Of a stretch of 64,000 nt of DNA, positions 19,074-29,779 are shown piece after piece. The translations under genes and the position numbers were made by a program. The stretch lies in NCBI GenBank assembly GCA_026936105.1, contig JAIXKI010000017.1, positions 167,445 to 231,444 on the forward strand, written 5' to 3'. Numbering within the stretch: the stretch's first letter is position 1; each line of letters starts with the position of its first letter. The notes below the pieces were generated by a model that was not told where the DNA came from, did no database searches, and was given only the letters and a program-made list of their open reading frames with translations. The DNA is from Chitinophagales bacterium. Lineage in GTDB: Bacteria; Bacteroidota; Bacteroidia; Chitinophagales; Chitinophagaceae.

Positions 19074-20432
19074 AGAAGTAACAGGTGCTACCTTTTTCAA
19101 TGGGATCTCAATGGTAAAAGTGCTGCCTTTACCCAATATGCTGTCTGCACTTATCTTTCCACCATGTGCCTCCACCATTGTTTTTACATAACTCAGCCCC
19201 AGTCCGAATCCTTTTACATTATGAATATTACCGGTATGAGCACGGTAAAATCTTTCAAAGATTTTTTTTAATGTTTCACGGTTCATTCCTATTCCATTGT
19301 CTTCAATGATAATCTCAAGAGAACGGGAATTGGAGCGGGTCATTACTTTTACCAACAATGGAACATTTTCCTTACAATACTTGATACCGTTATCAATAAG
19401 ATTATTGATCAGATTGGGGAAATGAATCTCATCAGCATTTATCAGGTCATTCTCTGCATTCAGCAATAGTTCGGCCCTTCCATTCTTCTCTTCCAGTTGC
19501 AAGGTGAAATTTCCGGCTACGTCTTTAATGACCTCATGTGCATGCACCGGCTTAAGGTTCAGATCCACTTCCTGCCTTTCCAGTTGAGAGGCTTTTAAGA
19601 TCGTTTCCACCTGACGGTTCATTCTTTGATTTTCTTCCTTGATGATCGAATTAAAATAACTGATCTTCTCACGGTCTTGCAGTACTCTTTCATTGCGCAT
19701 GGCATCCACAGCAAGCGAGATGGTAGCAATGGGTGTTTTAAATTCATGCGTCATGTTATTGATGAAATCATTTTTGATATCGCCGAGTTTTTTCTGGCGT
19801 AACATGGTACGAACCGTAAGATAAAATGCAGCGATAATGATCAGGCTGAACAAAGCAGCCATCAAAATGTTCCAACGCAATGATTGCATCACAATCCCTT
19901 TCACTGCGGGTATAACCACGATCAGAATTTCATCAGGAGATAAATTTTCACCGGGAGTTCCAGTCGGCGCCAGCAAGGGAGCTATGTAAGAGAAATTGTG
20001 AACGGTATCGGTATAGAATGCATCAAAATTATCTGATCGCTTTTCAAAATAATCAATACCTCCTCTGTAATTCAGGGTGGAAATGCCAAATTCGAACTTC
20101 ACATCTTTAAGATTATTGGCATCAAAAGCTTTTTGAATCTTTTCTCTGATTTCATCTACCGTAAAGCGTTGCCCGATAGTGGGCAGTTTAAACATATCCA
20201 TGGTGAGCACATCTATCGGAGCATTCAGGCGGTTTATATTGCCAAGAGATGAATAATTCCCTTTCCGGATCGCCAGATCTTCGCCTACCCTGTTTGTTGC
20301 TTCTTCCACGCTGTGTTTAATCTGCTCTTCCCGGAGCAAGACCATGTTCTTTATCCAGGAGATCTGGATCCAGATGATACCTGCCAGTGAAAGGCTGATC
20401 AGAACTGTGATGATGGTAAATATTTTTTTCAA
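19056..20432 (-). CDS. Membrane sensor histidine kinase
   Basis: This is a two-component sensor kinase. One membrane helix lies near residues 5-25, an extracytoplasmic sensor of about 160 residues follows, and a second helix is at 187-206. The HisKA box NNMTHEFKTPIATISL has the phospho-acceptor His at 229, with no HAMP domain visible between. The HATPase domain has an N box (LINNLIDNGIKYC), a G1 box (IEDNGIGMN) and G2 (KGFGLGLSYV). The signal is unknown. No response regulator is adjacent, so its partner is elsewhere. Confidence 0.92.
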   Translation of the reverse strand: MKKIFTIITVLISLSLAGIIWIQISWIKNMVLLREEQIKHSVEEATNRVGEDLAIRKGNYSSLGNINRLNAPIDVLTMDMFKLPTIGQRFTVDEIREKIQKAFDANNLKDVKFEFGISTLNYRGGIDYFEKRSDNFDAFYTDTVHNFSYIAPLLAPTGTPGENLSPDEILIVVIPAVKGIVMQSLRWNILMAALFSLIIIAAFYLTVRTMLRQKKLGDIKNDFINNMTHEFKTPIATISLAVDAMRNERVLQDREKISYFNSIIKEENQRMNRQVETILKASQLERQEVDLNLKPVHAHEVIKDVAGNFTLQLEEKNGRAELLLNAENDLINADEIHFPNLINNLIDNGIKYCKENVPLLVKVMTRSNSRSLEIIIEDNGIGMNRETLKKIFERFYRAHTGNIHNVKGFGLGLSYVKTMVEAHGGKISADSILGKGSTFTIEIPLKKVAPVTSSKNTP

Positions 20433-20664
20433 CTTACTTATGTGACGGAACTCAAGATAAATGATTTTGAGAGTCGGAACATTCCCGGCAAAAATAATAT
20501 GTGCTTTCCGCTCCTGCCAATAACATCTGAAAAGCCTTCATTTTTTAACTTGCCTTTTAGAACAAGGTATAATAAAATACACCCTAAATAAATATTCAGG
20601 TACGTCAGAGCCTTATCATTAAAAATATTATTTTGTAAAACAATTTTTCATACTAAATTGAATT

Positions 20665-21216
20665 ATGATCGGGCTTTCATCGGGCATATTACTCATTGCA
20701 GATCCTTTTTTGAAAGATCCCAACTTTTTGAGGACCGTGGTCTTTTTATGCGATCACAAAGATGAAGGCAGTTTCGGGTTTGTACTGAACCGGAAATATG
20801 AAAATACTCTGGATGAAATGATGCCTGAGCTGGAAGGGTACAAGGCCCCGGTATATTATGGTGGCCCTGTACAATTGGACACTATCCATTTTCTGCACCA
20901 ATACCCTGAAGAGATCCCGGATTCTGTTGAAGTGACCAAAGGAATCTATTGGGGCGGGAATTTTGAAACGGTTATTCAACTGATCAAAAACGACCAGTTG
21001 GATTTCAGAAAGATCCGTTTTTATATCGGTTATTCAGGCTGGGGCGACGGACAACTTCAAAATGAGATGGAGGAAAAGACCTGGCTTACCTCAAAAGCAA
21101 CGAAAAAAATCGTTTTCCATCCTGACTACAAACAAATATGGAAAGATTCCCTGAAACAAATGGGTGGCGACTACGAGATGATGATCAATTTTCCGATAGA
21201 TCCCCAATTAAATTGA
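20665..21216 (+). CDS. YqgE/AlgH family protein (UPF0301)
   Basis: The 183-residue soluble protein has the opening typical of the family (SSGILLIADPFLKDPNF with FLRTVVFLCDH) and the internal YYGGPVQLDTIHFLH and YIGYSGWGDGQL segments. The family is widespread; its biochemical role is unsettled, although AlgH was named for an effect on alginate regulation in Pseudomonas. A DUF4197 lipoprotein gene follows after 25 nt, so both are probably cotranscribed. Confidence 0.92.
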   Translation: MIGLSSGILLIADPFLKDPNFLRTVVFLCDHKDEGSFGFVLNRKYENTLDEMMPELEGYKAPVYYGGPVQLDTIHFLHQYPEEIPDSVEVTKGIYWGGNFETVIQLIKNDQLDFRKIRFYIGYSGWGDGQLQNEMEEKTWLTSKATKKIVFHPDYKQIWKDSLKQMGGDYEMMINFPIDPQLN

Positions 21217-21241
21217 ATTACTGCCCGAAAACCACACTCAA

Positions 21242-21973
21242 ATGAAACGAATAGTAATAAGTTCTCTCCTTTCAGTATCAGTACTGCTTTATTCATGCGA
21301 TACCCTGCAAAGAATCGCTTCCAGCTTAGCGCCTTCGGAATTCGAAATGATAGCCGGATTGAAAGACGCACTGACGCAGGGACTGTTCAGCGGTTTCGAT
21401 GCATTTGCCGATCCTAATGGAAATCCATTGGTTCGTTTTGTCTTTCCCGGTGATGCCGCAAAAATTGAAAAAACATTGCATGATCTTGGCCTGGATAAAA
21501 TGATAGATAATGTCACTGCAAAATATACTCATGCAATGTCCTCAGCTGTCAGTGCCGCAAAACCGATTTTTATCAACTCCGTTAAAAGCATGAGCATTAA
21601 AGATGCAGCAAAAATTTTGATTTCAGACAACCCGCATGCTGCCACTGATTATTTTAAAACAAGTATGTCTCCTGAATTAATGGTTGCTTTTCGCCCTATC
21701 GTTGACAGTACGGTAAAAACTGAAGGTGCTGCTACCGAATGGACAAATATTGTAAACATTTACAATAAGATCCCTTTCATAAGCAAGCCGCTTGAAAGTA
21801 ATTTGACTGATTTTATTTCTGCAAGAGTTATTGATGGCATGTTTGTAATAGTAGGCAATGAAGAAGAAAATATCCGCACCAAATATGAGTTCAGGAAAAC
21901 GGATATGATGAAAAAAGTATTCGGTTATGCAGAACAGGAGTTGAAGAAAAGAGCTTCACAGCCTTCCAATTAA
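21242..21973 (+). CDS. DUF4197 lipoprotein
   Basis: The 243-residue protein begins with a lipoprotein signal peptide ending in the lipobox LLYSC (Cys about residue 19), so it should be lipid-anchored in the envelope. The rest matches DUF4197: a GLKDALTQG segment, a KPIFINSVKSMSIKDAAKIL core and an AATDYFKTSM motif. Function is unknown. It follows yqgE in a likely two-gene operon that ends at the stem-loop at 21975-21998. Confidence 0.88.
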   Translation: MKRIVISSLLSVSVLLYSCDTLQRIASSLAPSEFEMIAGLKDALTQGLFSGFDAFADPNGNPLVRFVFPGDAAKIEKTLHDLGLDKMIDNVTAKYTHAMSSAVSAAKPIFINSVKSMSIKDAAKILISDNPHAATDYFKTSMSPELMVAFRPIVDSTVKTEGAATEWTNIVNIYNKIPFISKPLESNLTDFISARVIDGMFVIVGNEEENIRTKYEFRKTDMMKKVFGYAEQELKKRASQPSN

Positions 21974-21998
21974 AAATCCCGGTCTTACGGCCGGGATT
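21972..21998. terminator. Bidirectional terminator between the DUF4197 gene and atpC
   Basis: AATCCCGG (21975-21982) pairs with CCGGGATT (21991-21998). On the minus strand it is followed by a T run, making a good terminator for atpC. On the plus strand the T-rich tail is interrupted. Confidence 0.75.
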
Positions 21999-22037
21999 AC
22001 TTATTTAACAGGGATCAGATGATACCCTACTTCTTGA

Positions 22038-22298
22038 TTATTCGCCGAGCTGCTTTGCGCCTTCTACAAGTACGGTAACCTTATTGCGCAGCACCTCAAC
22101 AAAACCTCCCTGAATCTCAAACTGAGCGGTATTATTTTGTTTGTCTTTTAAAATTTTCAGGTTACCGGCTTTCAATGCACTTACCAATGGCGCATGTTTT
22201 TCCAGTACTTCAAAACTGCCGCTGATGCCCGGCATCTGAACGCCATAGACATCGCCGCTGTATAATTTTTTTTCCGGGGTTAAAATTTCTAAGTTCAT
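22038..22298 (-). CDS. atpC: ATP synthase epsilon subunit (short form)
   Basis: The epsilon subunit belongs to the central stalk of F1 and couples rotor to catalytic head. The opening MNLEILTPEKKLYSGDV and the motif MPGISGSFEVLEKHAPLV are diagnostic. At 86 residues only the N-terminal beta sandwich is present; the two-helix C-terminal inhibitory domain of the 130-140 residue proteins is missing. The frame ends cleanly before a terminator, so I read it as a natural short form. It is separated from atpD by a four-helix-bundle gene. Confidence 0.93.
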   Translation of the reverse strand: MNLEILTPEKKLYSGDVYGVQMPGISGSFEVLEKHAPLVSALKAGNLKILKDKQNNTAQFEIQGGFVEVLRNKVTVLVEGAKQLGE

Positions 22299-22843
22299 AG
22301 TATTGAGTATAAAGTATTAAGCACTCATATCATTCTTCGCCTTTCAAAGTATTATAAAAAGAAAGGATCATTTTATAAATCTGCAAGGCCTCATCAATCA
22401 AAGATTCATAAATCTCTTTTGTCAGATAGTTAACTCTAAAAGCAAACTCAATCTGAGTTTGTGCTTCATTTATCGAACCCATTGAGATTTCAAGAAATCT
22501 TTTAAACTGTTTATTGGTACCTCTCCCTGCTCCTTCAGAAATATTACTTGGTACAGAGACCGCACAACTCCGAAGTTGAGCAGTAAGTCCATATTTTTCT
22601 TCCTTTGGAAAATTTGCGCTTACTTCATAAATCTTAACCACATAATCCATGGAACGCTGCCAGATCTTTAACTCCCTGTAATTATGCATGCCCATTGAGA
22701 GATATTTAGACCTTAAGATTCAGTATTGAGACCTTAAGTATTCAGTATTAAGATTGATAGTATTTAGATTAACCAAAGAACTGATTTTATCCTTTCAAAA
22801 CCTGCTGCACAATACAGCAACGAATCTATATACTCAATACTAT
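22297..22843. repeat. 15-bp perfect inverted repeat framing the four-helix gene
   Basis: ATAGTATTGAGTATA at 22297-22311 is the exact reverse complement of TATACTCAATACTAT at 22829-22843. The left arm begins inside the atpC start codon and the right arm ends 18 nt before the end of atpD. Shorter partial copies (CAGTATTGAG, AAGTATTCAGTATTAAG) cluster at 22720-22752. The repeats bracket exactly the segment that splits atpD from atpC. Confidence 0.85.
22330..22695 (-). CDS. Four-helix-bundle protein (S23/IVP-like)
   Basis: The 121-residue, all-helical protein has the signature of the 23S rRNA intervening-sequence/four-helix-bundle family: YRELKIWQRSMDYVVKIYE at the start, FPKEEKYGLTAQLRSCAVSVPSNISEGAGR in the centre, and a helical C-terminus. 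Known relatives form pentameric helical bundles, are encoded within rRNA insertions or scattered among unrelated genes, and have no settled function; a relative (Avd) acts in diversity-generating retroelements. Here it interrupts the atpD-atpC pair and is framed by inverted repeats, which suggests a small mobile cassette. Confidence 0.9.
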   Translation of the reverse strand: MGMHNYRELKIWQRSMDYVVKIYEVSANFPKEEKYGLTAQLRSCAVSVPSNISEGAGRGTNKQFKRFLEISMGSINEAQTQIEFAFRVNYLTKEIYESLIDEALQIYKMILSFYNTLKGEE

Positions 22844-22861
22844 AATCTCTTTTTCTCTCCC

Positions 22862-24373
<1,512 letters not shown>

Positions 24374-24386
24374 TTATTTCAGGGCG

Positions 24387-24418
24387 CAAAGGTAAGGGGC
24401 AATCAGTAATCTTCCAAT
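24387..24418 (-). promoter_or_regulatory. Promoter of atpD
   Basis: On the minus strand TACCTTTG (24394-24387) is a perfect TAnnTTTG -7 element. ATTG at 24418-24415, 20 nt upstream, is one mismatch from the -33 TTTG. The predicted leader to the atpD ATG is about 20 nt. Confidence 0.65.
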
Positions 24419-24558
24419 TTGAAAATGATGCCTTTTTTCAATGTGGAAAACTGTCTGCAGGATGATATAAACCTTATATTTTAAGCAGTTGCTTTTATCT
24501 CCCCCCGGCTAATTCAGGCATCATTTTATCATGATTCTCATGCCACTGTCATCTTCAG

Positions 24559-24566
24559 TATTTTTG
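24559..24566 (+). promoter_or_regulatory. -7 promoter box directly before the acyltransferase-like gene
   Basis: TATTTTTG matches TAnnTTTG exactly and ends 4 nt before the ATG at 24571. TTTA at 24535-24538, 20 nt upstream, is a near match to the -33 element. Transcription would start at or beside the ATG, so the mRNA may be leaderless. Confidence 0.6.
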
Positions 24567-24570
24567 TTCC

Positions 24571-25770
24571 ATGCAACTGATAGAAGTAAATAATAATAAA
24601 CTGTCCGAAGAATTTATTAAGGTGAATGTGGAGCTGAACCGGAATAACCCTTCTTATATCCGGCCTCTGGATAAGGATATCAATGCTGTTTTTAATCCTG
24701 AAAAAAATAAAGCACATCGTTTTGGGAAAACCAAGCGATGGATTTTAAAAGACGAAGACGGGAATCTTGCCGGGCGAATTGCCGCTTTCGTCAATAGTAA
24801 ATATAAAAGCCCGGGAGACGACATCCCCGTCGGAGGTATAGGTTTTTTTGATTGTATCAATGATCAAAATGCTGCCGACATGCTTTTTGATGTAGCAAAA
24901 CACTGGCTGATTCAACAGGGAATGGAAGCCATGGACGGGCCGATCAATTTTGGTGAAAGAGACCGCTGGTGGGGGCTGGTGGTCAAAGGAAATGAGATTC
25001 CTCCGATGTATGGAATGAATTTCAATCCTCCTTACTACCGGCAATTATTCGAGAATTATGGATTCAAAAAGTTCTTCAACCAGATTTGTTTTGCCTTAAG
25101 GGTGAAAGAAAGACTTCAGGAGAAATTTTTTGAACGGCATGCCGAATGTGCAAAAGATCCGAATTTCCATGCCGTCCATATCAAAAAAAATCAAATGGAA
25201 AAATTCGTAAAGGATTTTGTAAAGGTTTATAATAAAGCATGGGCCGGCCATGGGGGAATGAAGCAACTTGATGAAAAAGTGGCCCTTAAAATGTTTCACT
25301 CCATGAAACCGGTATTGGACGAAAGGATCAACTGGAATGTATATTACAAAGATGAACCAATCGGCACCTGGATCAACCTGACCGACCTGAACCAATGGTT
25401 TAAATACCTGAATGGAAAATTTGACTTCTGGCACAAACTGAAATTCCTCTGGATCAAATCAACTAAAAAAAATAAAAAGTTTACAGGCCTGATCTTCGGA
25501 GTTGTTCCTGAATTCCAGGGGAAAGGCGTGGATAGTTATATGATTGTAGAGGGAGCCAAAGTAGTGCAGGGAGTATATATTGAAAATGGTATTTACAAAA
25601 ATGGCACCCCGATCTATGAGGACTATGAAATGCAGTGGGTCGGAGAATTCAACCCTAAAATGATCAATATTGCAGAATCGCTCGGTACATACCGTAGCAG
25701 AATCCTGACAACTTACCGCTACTTATTCGACAGGACAAAGGAATTCAAACCCCATCCGTTGCTGAATTAA
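24571..25770 (+). CDS. GNAT/YghO-like conserved protein
   Basis: This 399-residue cytoplasmic protein has no signal peptide or membrane segment. It resembles conserved hypothetical proteins with a GNAT acyltransferase-like fold (YghO type). The N-terminal part ends in YIRPLDKDINAVFNP; a centre contains MDGPINFGERDRWWGLV; the C-terminal half has a GVVPEFQGKGVDSYMI segment resembling the acyl-CoA-binding R/Q-x-x-G-x-G/A loop. Substrate is unknown. It is transcribed away from atpD and is monocistronic. Confidence 0.7.
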   Translation: MQLIEVNNNKLSEEFIKVNVELNRNNPSYIRPLDKDINAVFNPEKNKAHRFGKTKRWILKDEDGNLAGRIAAFVNSKYKSPGDDIPVGGIGFFDCINDQNAADMLFDVAKHWLIQQGMEAMDGPINFGERDRWWGLVVKGNEIPPMYGMNFNPPYYRQLFENYGFKKFFNQICFALRVKERLQEKFFERHAECAKDPNFHAVHIKKNQMEKFVKDFVKVYNKAWAGHGGMKQLDEKVALKMFHSMKPVLDERINWNVYYKDEPIGTWINLTDLNQWFKYLNGKFDFWHKLKFLWIKSTKKNKKFTGLIFGVVPEFQGKGVDSYMIVEGAKVVQGVYIENGIYKNGTPIYEDYEMQWVGEFNPKMINIAESLGTYRSRILTTYRYLFDRTKEFKPHPLLN

Positions 25771-25975
25771 ATTTATTCACAATGTCTGTTTCGTTCCCGT
25801 TAGTCAAAATCAGCCATTTATCTGAATTTTGAGTTGTGAATTTTTTATTCTGAACAACCTGAGTATTATTCCCGGAAATTAAGGTTGATCTTTCCACATC
25901 CTGCAAGTATTACCTTCCTGAATCAGTGCGCAGAATTTGTATTCAACTGCAAAAACTGGATTAAATTGCAGCCGT

Positions 25976-27781
25976 ATGGATAAGTTCATTGTTTCAGCAA
26001 GAAAGTACAGGCCACAAACCTTTGACACCGTAGTGGGGCAAGCGCATATCACTACCACTCTTAAAAATGCGATCCGGAACAATCAATTGGCCCATGCTTT
26101 TTTGTTTTGCGGGCCAAGAGGCGTTGGGAAAACAACCTGTGCCCGTATTCTTGCCAAAACGATTAATTGCGAACACCTGACCAAAGATGGTGAAGCCTGC
26201 AACGAATGCAATTCCTGCAAAGCTTTTAACGAAGGCACTTCACTGAATTATTTTGAACTCGATGCCGCTTCCAATAACTCGGTGGACGACATTCGTGAGT
26301 TAGTAAATCAGGTACGTTTCGTTCCTCAAAGCGGCCGCTATAAAGTTTATGTGATAGATGAGGTTCACATGCTCAGTTCTTCTGCCTTCAACGCTTTTTT
26401 GAAGACATTGGAAGAGCCGCCCTCGTATGCTATTTTCATTTTAGCCACCACGGAAAAACACAAGATACTCCCAACAATATTAAGTCGTTGCCAGATCTTT
26501 GATTTTAAACGGATCAGCATCAATGATACGGTGGAGCATTTACAGGAAATATGTGATAAAGAAGATATCAAAGCAGACAAGGCTTCGCTGCATGTAATCG
26601 CACAAAAAAGCGAAGGCTGCATGAGGGATGCACTGAGCATCCTGGATAAGATAGTAAGTTTCACCAATGGTCAACTGACCTATTCGAATACACTGGAGCA
26701 TCTCAATATTCTCGATGACGATTATTATTTCAGACTGCTGGATTGTATGCTTCAACAGGACCTTTCCGGCGCCATGTTGCTGTATGACGAAATAGATCAT
26801 AAAGGTTTTGAAGGTGACCTTGTGTTAAACGGTTTTTCCGAATTCATCCGAAACCTGCTGGTATGTAAAGATGAAAAAGTGGTGACTTTGCTGGATGTAG
26901 TAGAAAGTTTCAGGAACAAATATATTGAGAAAGCAAAAAAAATATCACCATCGGTATTGGTCAGCGCTTTGAACATTCTGAATGAAGCTGAGATAAGCTA
27001 TAAAGCCGCACGGAATAAAAGGCTGCACACGGAGTTGGCATTGATCAAACTTTGCTATTTACAACAGGCGATTGAGCTGGCATCTGATGGCGGCTCTATC
27101 ACTAAAAAAAAAATAGTTGATGCACCGGTTGCTTTCCGTACTGCAATGATCAAACCGTTGAAGGTTGCAGCAAAAAGTGAAACTGAAAAAAACAAAAACC
27201 TAATCTCAGGTGCAAAACTCATTATAAAAGAACATTCTGAGATAAAGCAAAAAACTGAAAGATCATTAGTTACGGAAGATGCCGGCAGTTATTCGCATCA
27301 GGCTGATCCCGGCAAATCTTTATCCGCAAAGAGAATTACAACACTCGAAAATATCCGTAAACAATACAGGAACAATTCTTCAGAAACAAACGGAAAAACA
27401 AACCATGCTTTACAACAGGATACTCTGCAGATAGCCTGGCTTGGTTATATCAACCTTCTCCGTGCGGAAAAGAATCCGGCAGTACCCAGTTTTGAGCGAT
27501 CTGTTCTTCGTATCAAAGATGAAAATTCTTTTGAGGTGGTCAGCACCAACACTCTAGAACAAAAATTCATTGAGTACGAAAGAAACAGGCTCTTTTCATA
27601 CCTCTGTAAAGAACTGCATAATGACCGGCTTCAGTATAAAATAATTGTAGAAGAGAATCCCGAAAACCAGGAAAAACAGGAAGTAAGCCTTACGGCCTCA
27701 CAGCAGTTTCAAAAAATGGCTGGTCAATTCCCGTTTATCAAAGAGCTGAAAGAACGCCTTGGGCTGCAATTGGATTATTGA
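25976..27781 (+). CDS. dnaX: DNA polymerase III subunit gamma/tau
   Basis: DnaX is the clamp-loader ATPase that organises the replicative polymerase. From the chosen ATG it has 601 residues. The opening is MDKFIVSARKYRPQTFDTVVG, Walker A GPRGVGKT is at 46-53, the zinc module uses Cys 65, 75, 78 and 81, and the DEVHMLSSSAFNALF-type Walker B region follows. The frame is open 13 codons further upstream, but those residues do not fit the family. The C-terminal third is a poorly conserved tau region. I did not see a frameshift signal that would make a separate gamma form. Confidence 0.95.
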   Translation: MDKFIVSARKYRPQTFDTVVGQAHITTTLKNAIRNNQLAHAFLFCGPRGVGKTTCARILAKTINCEHLTKDGEACNECNSCKAFNEGTSLNYFELDAASNNSVDDIRELVNQVRFVPQSGRYKVYVIDEVHMLSSSAFNAFLKTLEEPPSYAIFILATTEKHKILPTILSRCQIFDFKRISINDTVEHLQEICDKEDIKADKASLHVIAQKSEGCMRDALSILDKIVSFTNGQLTYSNTLEHLNILDDDYYFRLLDCMLQQDLSGAMLLYDEIDHKGFEGDLVLNGFSEFIRNLLVCKDEKVVTLLDVVESFRNKYIEKAKKISPSVLVSALNILNEAEISYKAARNKRLHTELALIKLCYLQQAIELASDGGSITKKKIVDAPVAFRTAMIKPLKVAAKSETEKNKNLISGAKLIIKEHSEIKQKTERSLVTEDAGSYSHQADPGKSLSAKRITTLENIRKQYRNNSSETNGKTNHALQQDTLQIAWLGYINLLRAEKNPAVPSFERSVLRIKDENSFEVVSTNTLEQKFIEYERNRLFSYLCKELHNDRLQYKIIVEENPENQEKQEVSLTASQQFQKMAGQFPFIKELKERLGLQLDY

Positions 27782-27868
27782 TATTTGCCATTTTATCGGA
27801 AAAATCCTGAACCGATTTTAATCGTATTCTTACTGATAAAATTGAGTACTTGTGATATTGATTCAAAG

Positions 27869-28120
27869 ATGAAAACAAAGTTGTTTTGTAAGTGGAAATC
27901 TTCTTTTATGAACCTCATGATGTTTCTCGGCAATGACCTGATCGAATCCGTTCCTTTGGAGCTGGGCCGTATTTCCAAGCCGGGTTACCTGGGGAGCTTT
28001 AAAAGGGCGATGAAAGTAAAATATCAGGAACTGATCCGGCAATGCAATGAAAAGCCGGAATTTTTCGTAATCGAGCCAGTCGTTGAATCAAAAAACGATA
28101 GGATAAAATCTGAACGCTGA
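27869..28120 (+). CDS. Small conserved hypothetical protein
   Basis: This ORF of 83 codons follows dnaX by 87 nt on the same strand. Residues NLMMFLGNDLIESVPLELGRISKPGYLGSF and a basic helical stretch suggest a folded small protein. It has no signal peptide. The frame is open to 27785, but the segment before the ATG at 27869 looks untranslated. I do not recognise a family with a known function. Its end lies 11 nt from the end of the convergent gene. Confidence 0.6.
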   Translation: MKTKLFCKWKSSFMNLMMFLGNDLIESVPLELGRISKPGYLGSFKRAMKVKYQELIRQCNEKPEFFVIEPVVESKNDRIKSER

Positions 28121-28131
28121 TTTATCCCCTC

Positions 28132-29688
28132 TCAAAGCCGGATAATTGCAAACCCGTTTCTCCTGTCTTTAATATAAGGAACCGCAAGTTCGTTTTCTGA
28201 GATCTGGCGTGCTTTTTGAAAAACAAGAGTATTTTTTATCTTCCAGAATTCAAGCCCTTCATTCAGCAGGTTCCCTTTTTCATCCAAAACAGTTATATTT
28301 CCATATTGGCGGAATTCATCTTTCATAAAATTATTGTACAGAAAAAAGAGTTTGTTCTGTTTTGACAGAAATGCATAAGAAAGCGTGGCCCTGTTCAATT
28401 CCGTGACCTGTTTTTTATTGATCATACCACTCCAACTGCTATCATTCTGTTTGGCAGAGAAATAAAAAATGGTCAGGTCTCCCCTGTCCATATCTTTCCG
28501 GCTGCCTGACAGGTTATCATAACGGGTATATTCATCTTTTTTCCAGAAATCATTGGGTGAAGCCAATTGTTGGGTAAAATACCCTGTATCCGATTCATCT
28601 TTTCTATACCACGGATCCTCATAAACATCATTGGGGAGTTGCTTCCCATATTCTTTCATATACATAAACCCCTTACCCGGCACAACCAGGAAATATTCTT
28701 CAAATATCTTTTTACTCCGGCTTTTATCTGCGATATAAGAATTGAAATAATATGAAGTATCGAAATCAACTTGAAGTCCCGTAAAAGAAAAGTGAATTAC
28801 CCTTACATTCCGGACACCGGCTTTGCGGGCCTTTGTCATTAGCCCAGCAAAGCCTTCCTGAAGTTCATTATCAATATATAACCCCATATCTTCCACCGCA
28901 GGTGAAGCCGGAAATTTTATTTCCCTGCGTTCGGGGATCGTATCATCACTATTGAAATGCAATAGTAAATAATTCCGGTTAGCGACAGAAGGGATCATCA
29001 TAAACCAATCTCCAAGATTGGACAATTTAACCGGGGCACTACTATAATCTTCCAACGGGTAATCCATCAGCTCATATTGTACCCAGGGCTTGCTAATAAA
29101 ATCATATCTGTACACCGAATGATCCAGCAAAGTCCAGTCCTGATCATATAAGAATGCATGCAGTACCGGAAATGAATCTGCAATGGATTCAAACCCTAAT
29201 AACAGGATCTTTGTTCTGTCCTGCGAACGTATCATCAAAAAATCTTCGGCCTTTAGCCCCGCAGGAAACTTTGCTACAGTCTGTTGGGCATCTTCAGTGT
29301 TCCCATCTTCAGAATAACGATACAATAAGGCTTCTGTCAGTTGGTCATTCTGCCGGAAGATCAACCGGTCAAAATATTCCCAGCCGGCAATCAGGTATTC
29401 TTTAATAAGGCCTTCCGGAAAATCATAAGGAACTGTATTCACCAGATTCATACGTGAATCATATATCTCAAACCGGAGATCTTTATATCCGCTTACAGAA
29501 ATATTGGCTTTTTTTCTTCTTAATTCCGGTTTGCCGGTCTGAAGCCAATAATGACCTGAAGTACTTCCGGCCACTTCAAATCGGAAAGAGGCATTACTGC
29601 TGACAAAAGGAGAATACAATACTCTCTGTGCATTCAATGATCCTGCGCACAGGAAAAAAGCAATAGTTACAAATACTTCGGTTCTCAT
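28132..29688 (-). CDS. Secreted hypothetical protein
   Basis: The protein of 518 residues starts MRTEVFVTIAFFLCAGSLNAQ, a clear signal peptide; a second ATG four codons earlier is possible but would put acidic residues before the hydrophobic core. The mature part is beta-rich with many aromatic residues and no membrane segment, and could be a beta-propeller-like or beta-sandwich envelope protein. I do not recognise the family. A terminator separates it from the DUF6600 gene upstream, so it has its own promoter. Confidence 0.75.
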   Translation of the reverse strand: MRTEVFVTIAFFLCAGSLNAQRVLYSPFVSSNASFRFEVAGSTSGHYWLQTGKPELRRKKANISVSGYKDLRFEIYDSRMNLVNTVPYDFPEGLIKEYLIAGWEYFDRLIFRQNDQLTEALLYRYSEDGNTEDAQQTVAKFPAGLKAEDFLMIRSQDRTKILLLGFESIADSFPVLHAFLYDQDWTLLDHSVYRYDFISKPWVQYELMDYPLEDYSSAPVKLSNLGDWFMMIPSVANRNYLLLHFNSDDTIPERREIKFPASPAVEDMGLYIDNELQEGFAGLMTKARKAGVRNVRVIHFSFTGLQVDFDTSYYFNSYIADKSRSKKIFEEYFLVVPGKGFMYMKEYGKQLPNDVYEDPWYRKDESDTGYFTQQLASPNDFWKKDEYTRYDNLSGSRKDMDRGDLTIFYFSAKQNDSSWSGMINKKQVTELNRATLSYAFLSKQNKLFFLYNNFMKDEFRQYGNITVLDEKGNLLNEGLEFWKIKNTLVFQKARQISENELAVPYIKDRRNGFAIIRL

Positions 29689-29726
29689 ATCATCCTCCAC
29701 AGTAAGTTACATTTTTTTGAACTGTT

Positions 29727-29756
29727 CAAAAAAAAAGGCCCACCCGTGGTAAGCCT
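29727..29756 (-). terminator. Terminator of the DUF6600 gene
   Basis: On the minus strand AGGCTTACC pairs with GGTGGGCCT (two G-T pairs) across a 3-nt loop and is followed by about nine T residues. It starts 24 nt after the stop at 29780. Confidence 0.8.
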
Positions 29757-29779
29757 GAAAAATATTTTTAAAGAGGCTT

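Noticed and set aside
22330..22695. rRNA intervening sequence
   Set aside because: The protein is of the IVP type, but no rRNA sequence surrounds it; it lies in the ATP synthase locus.
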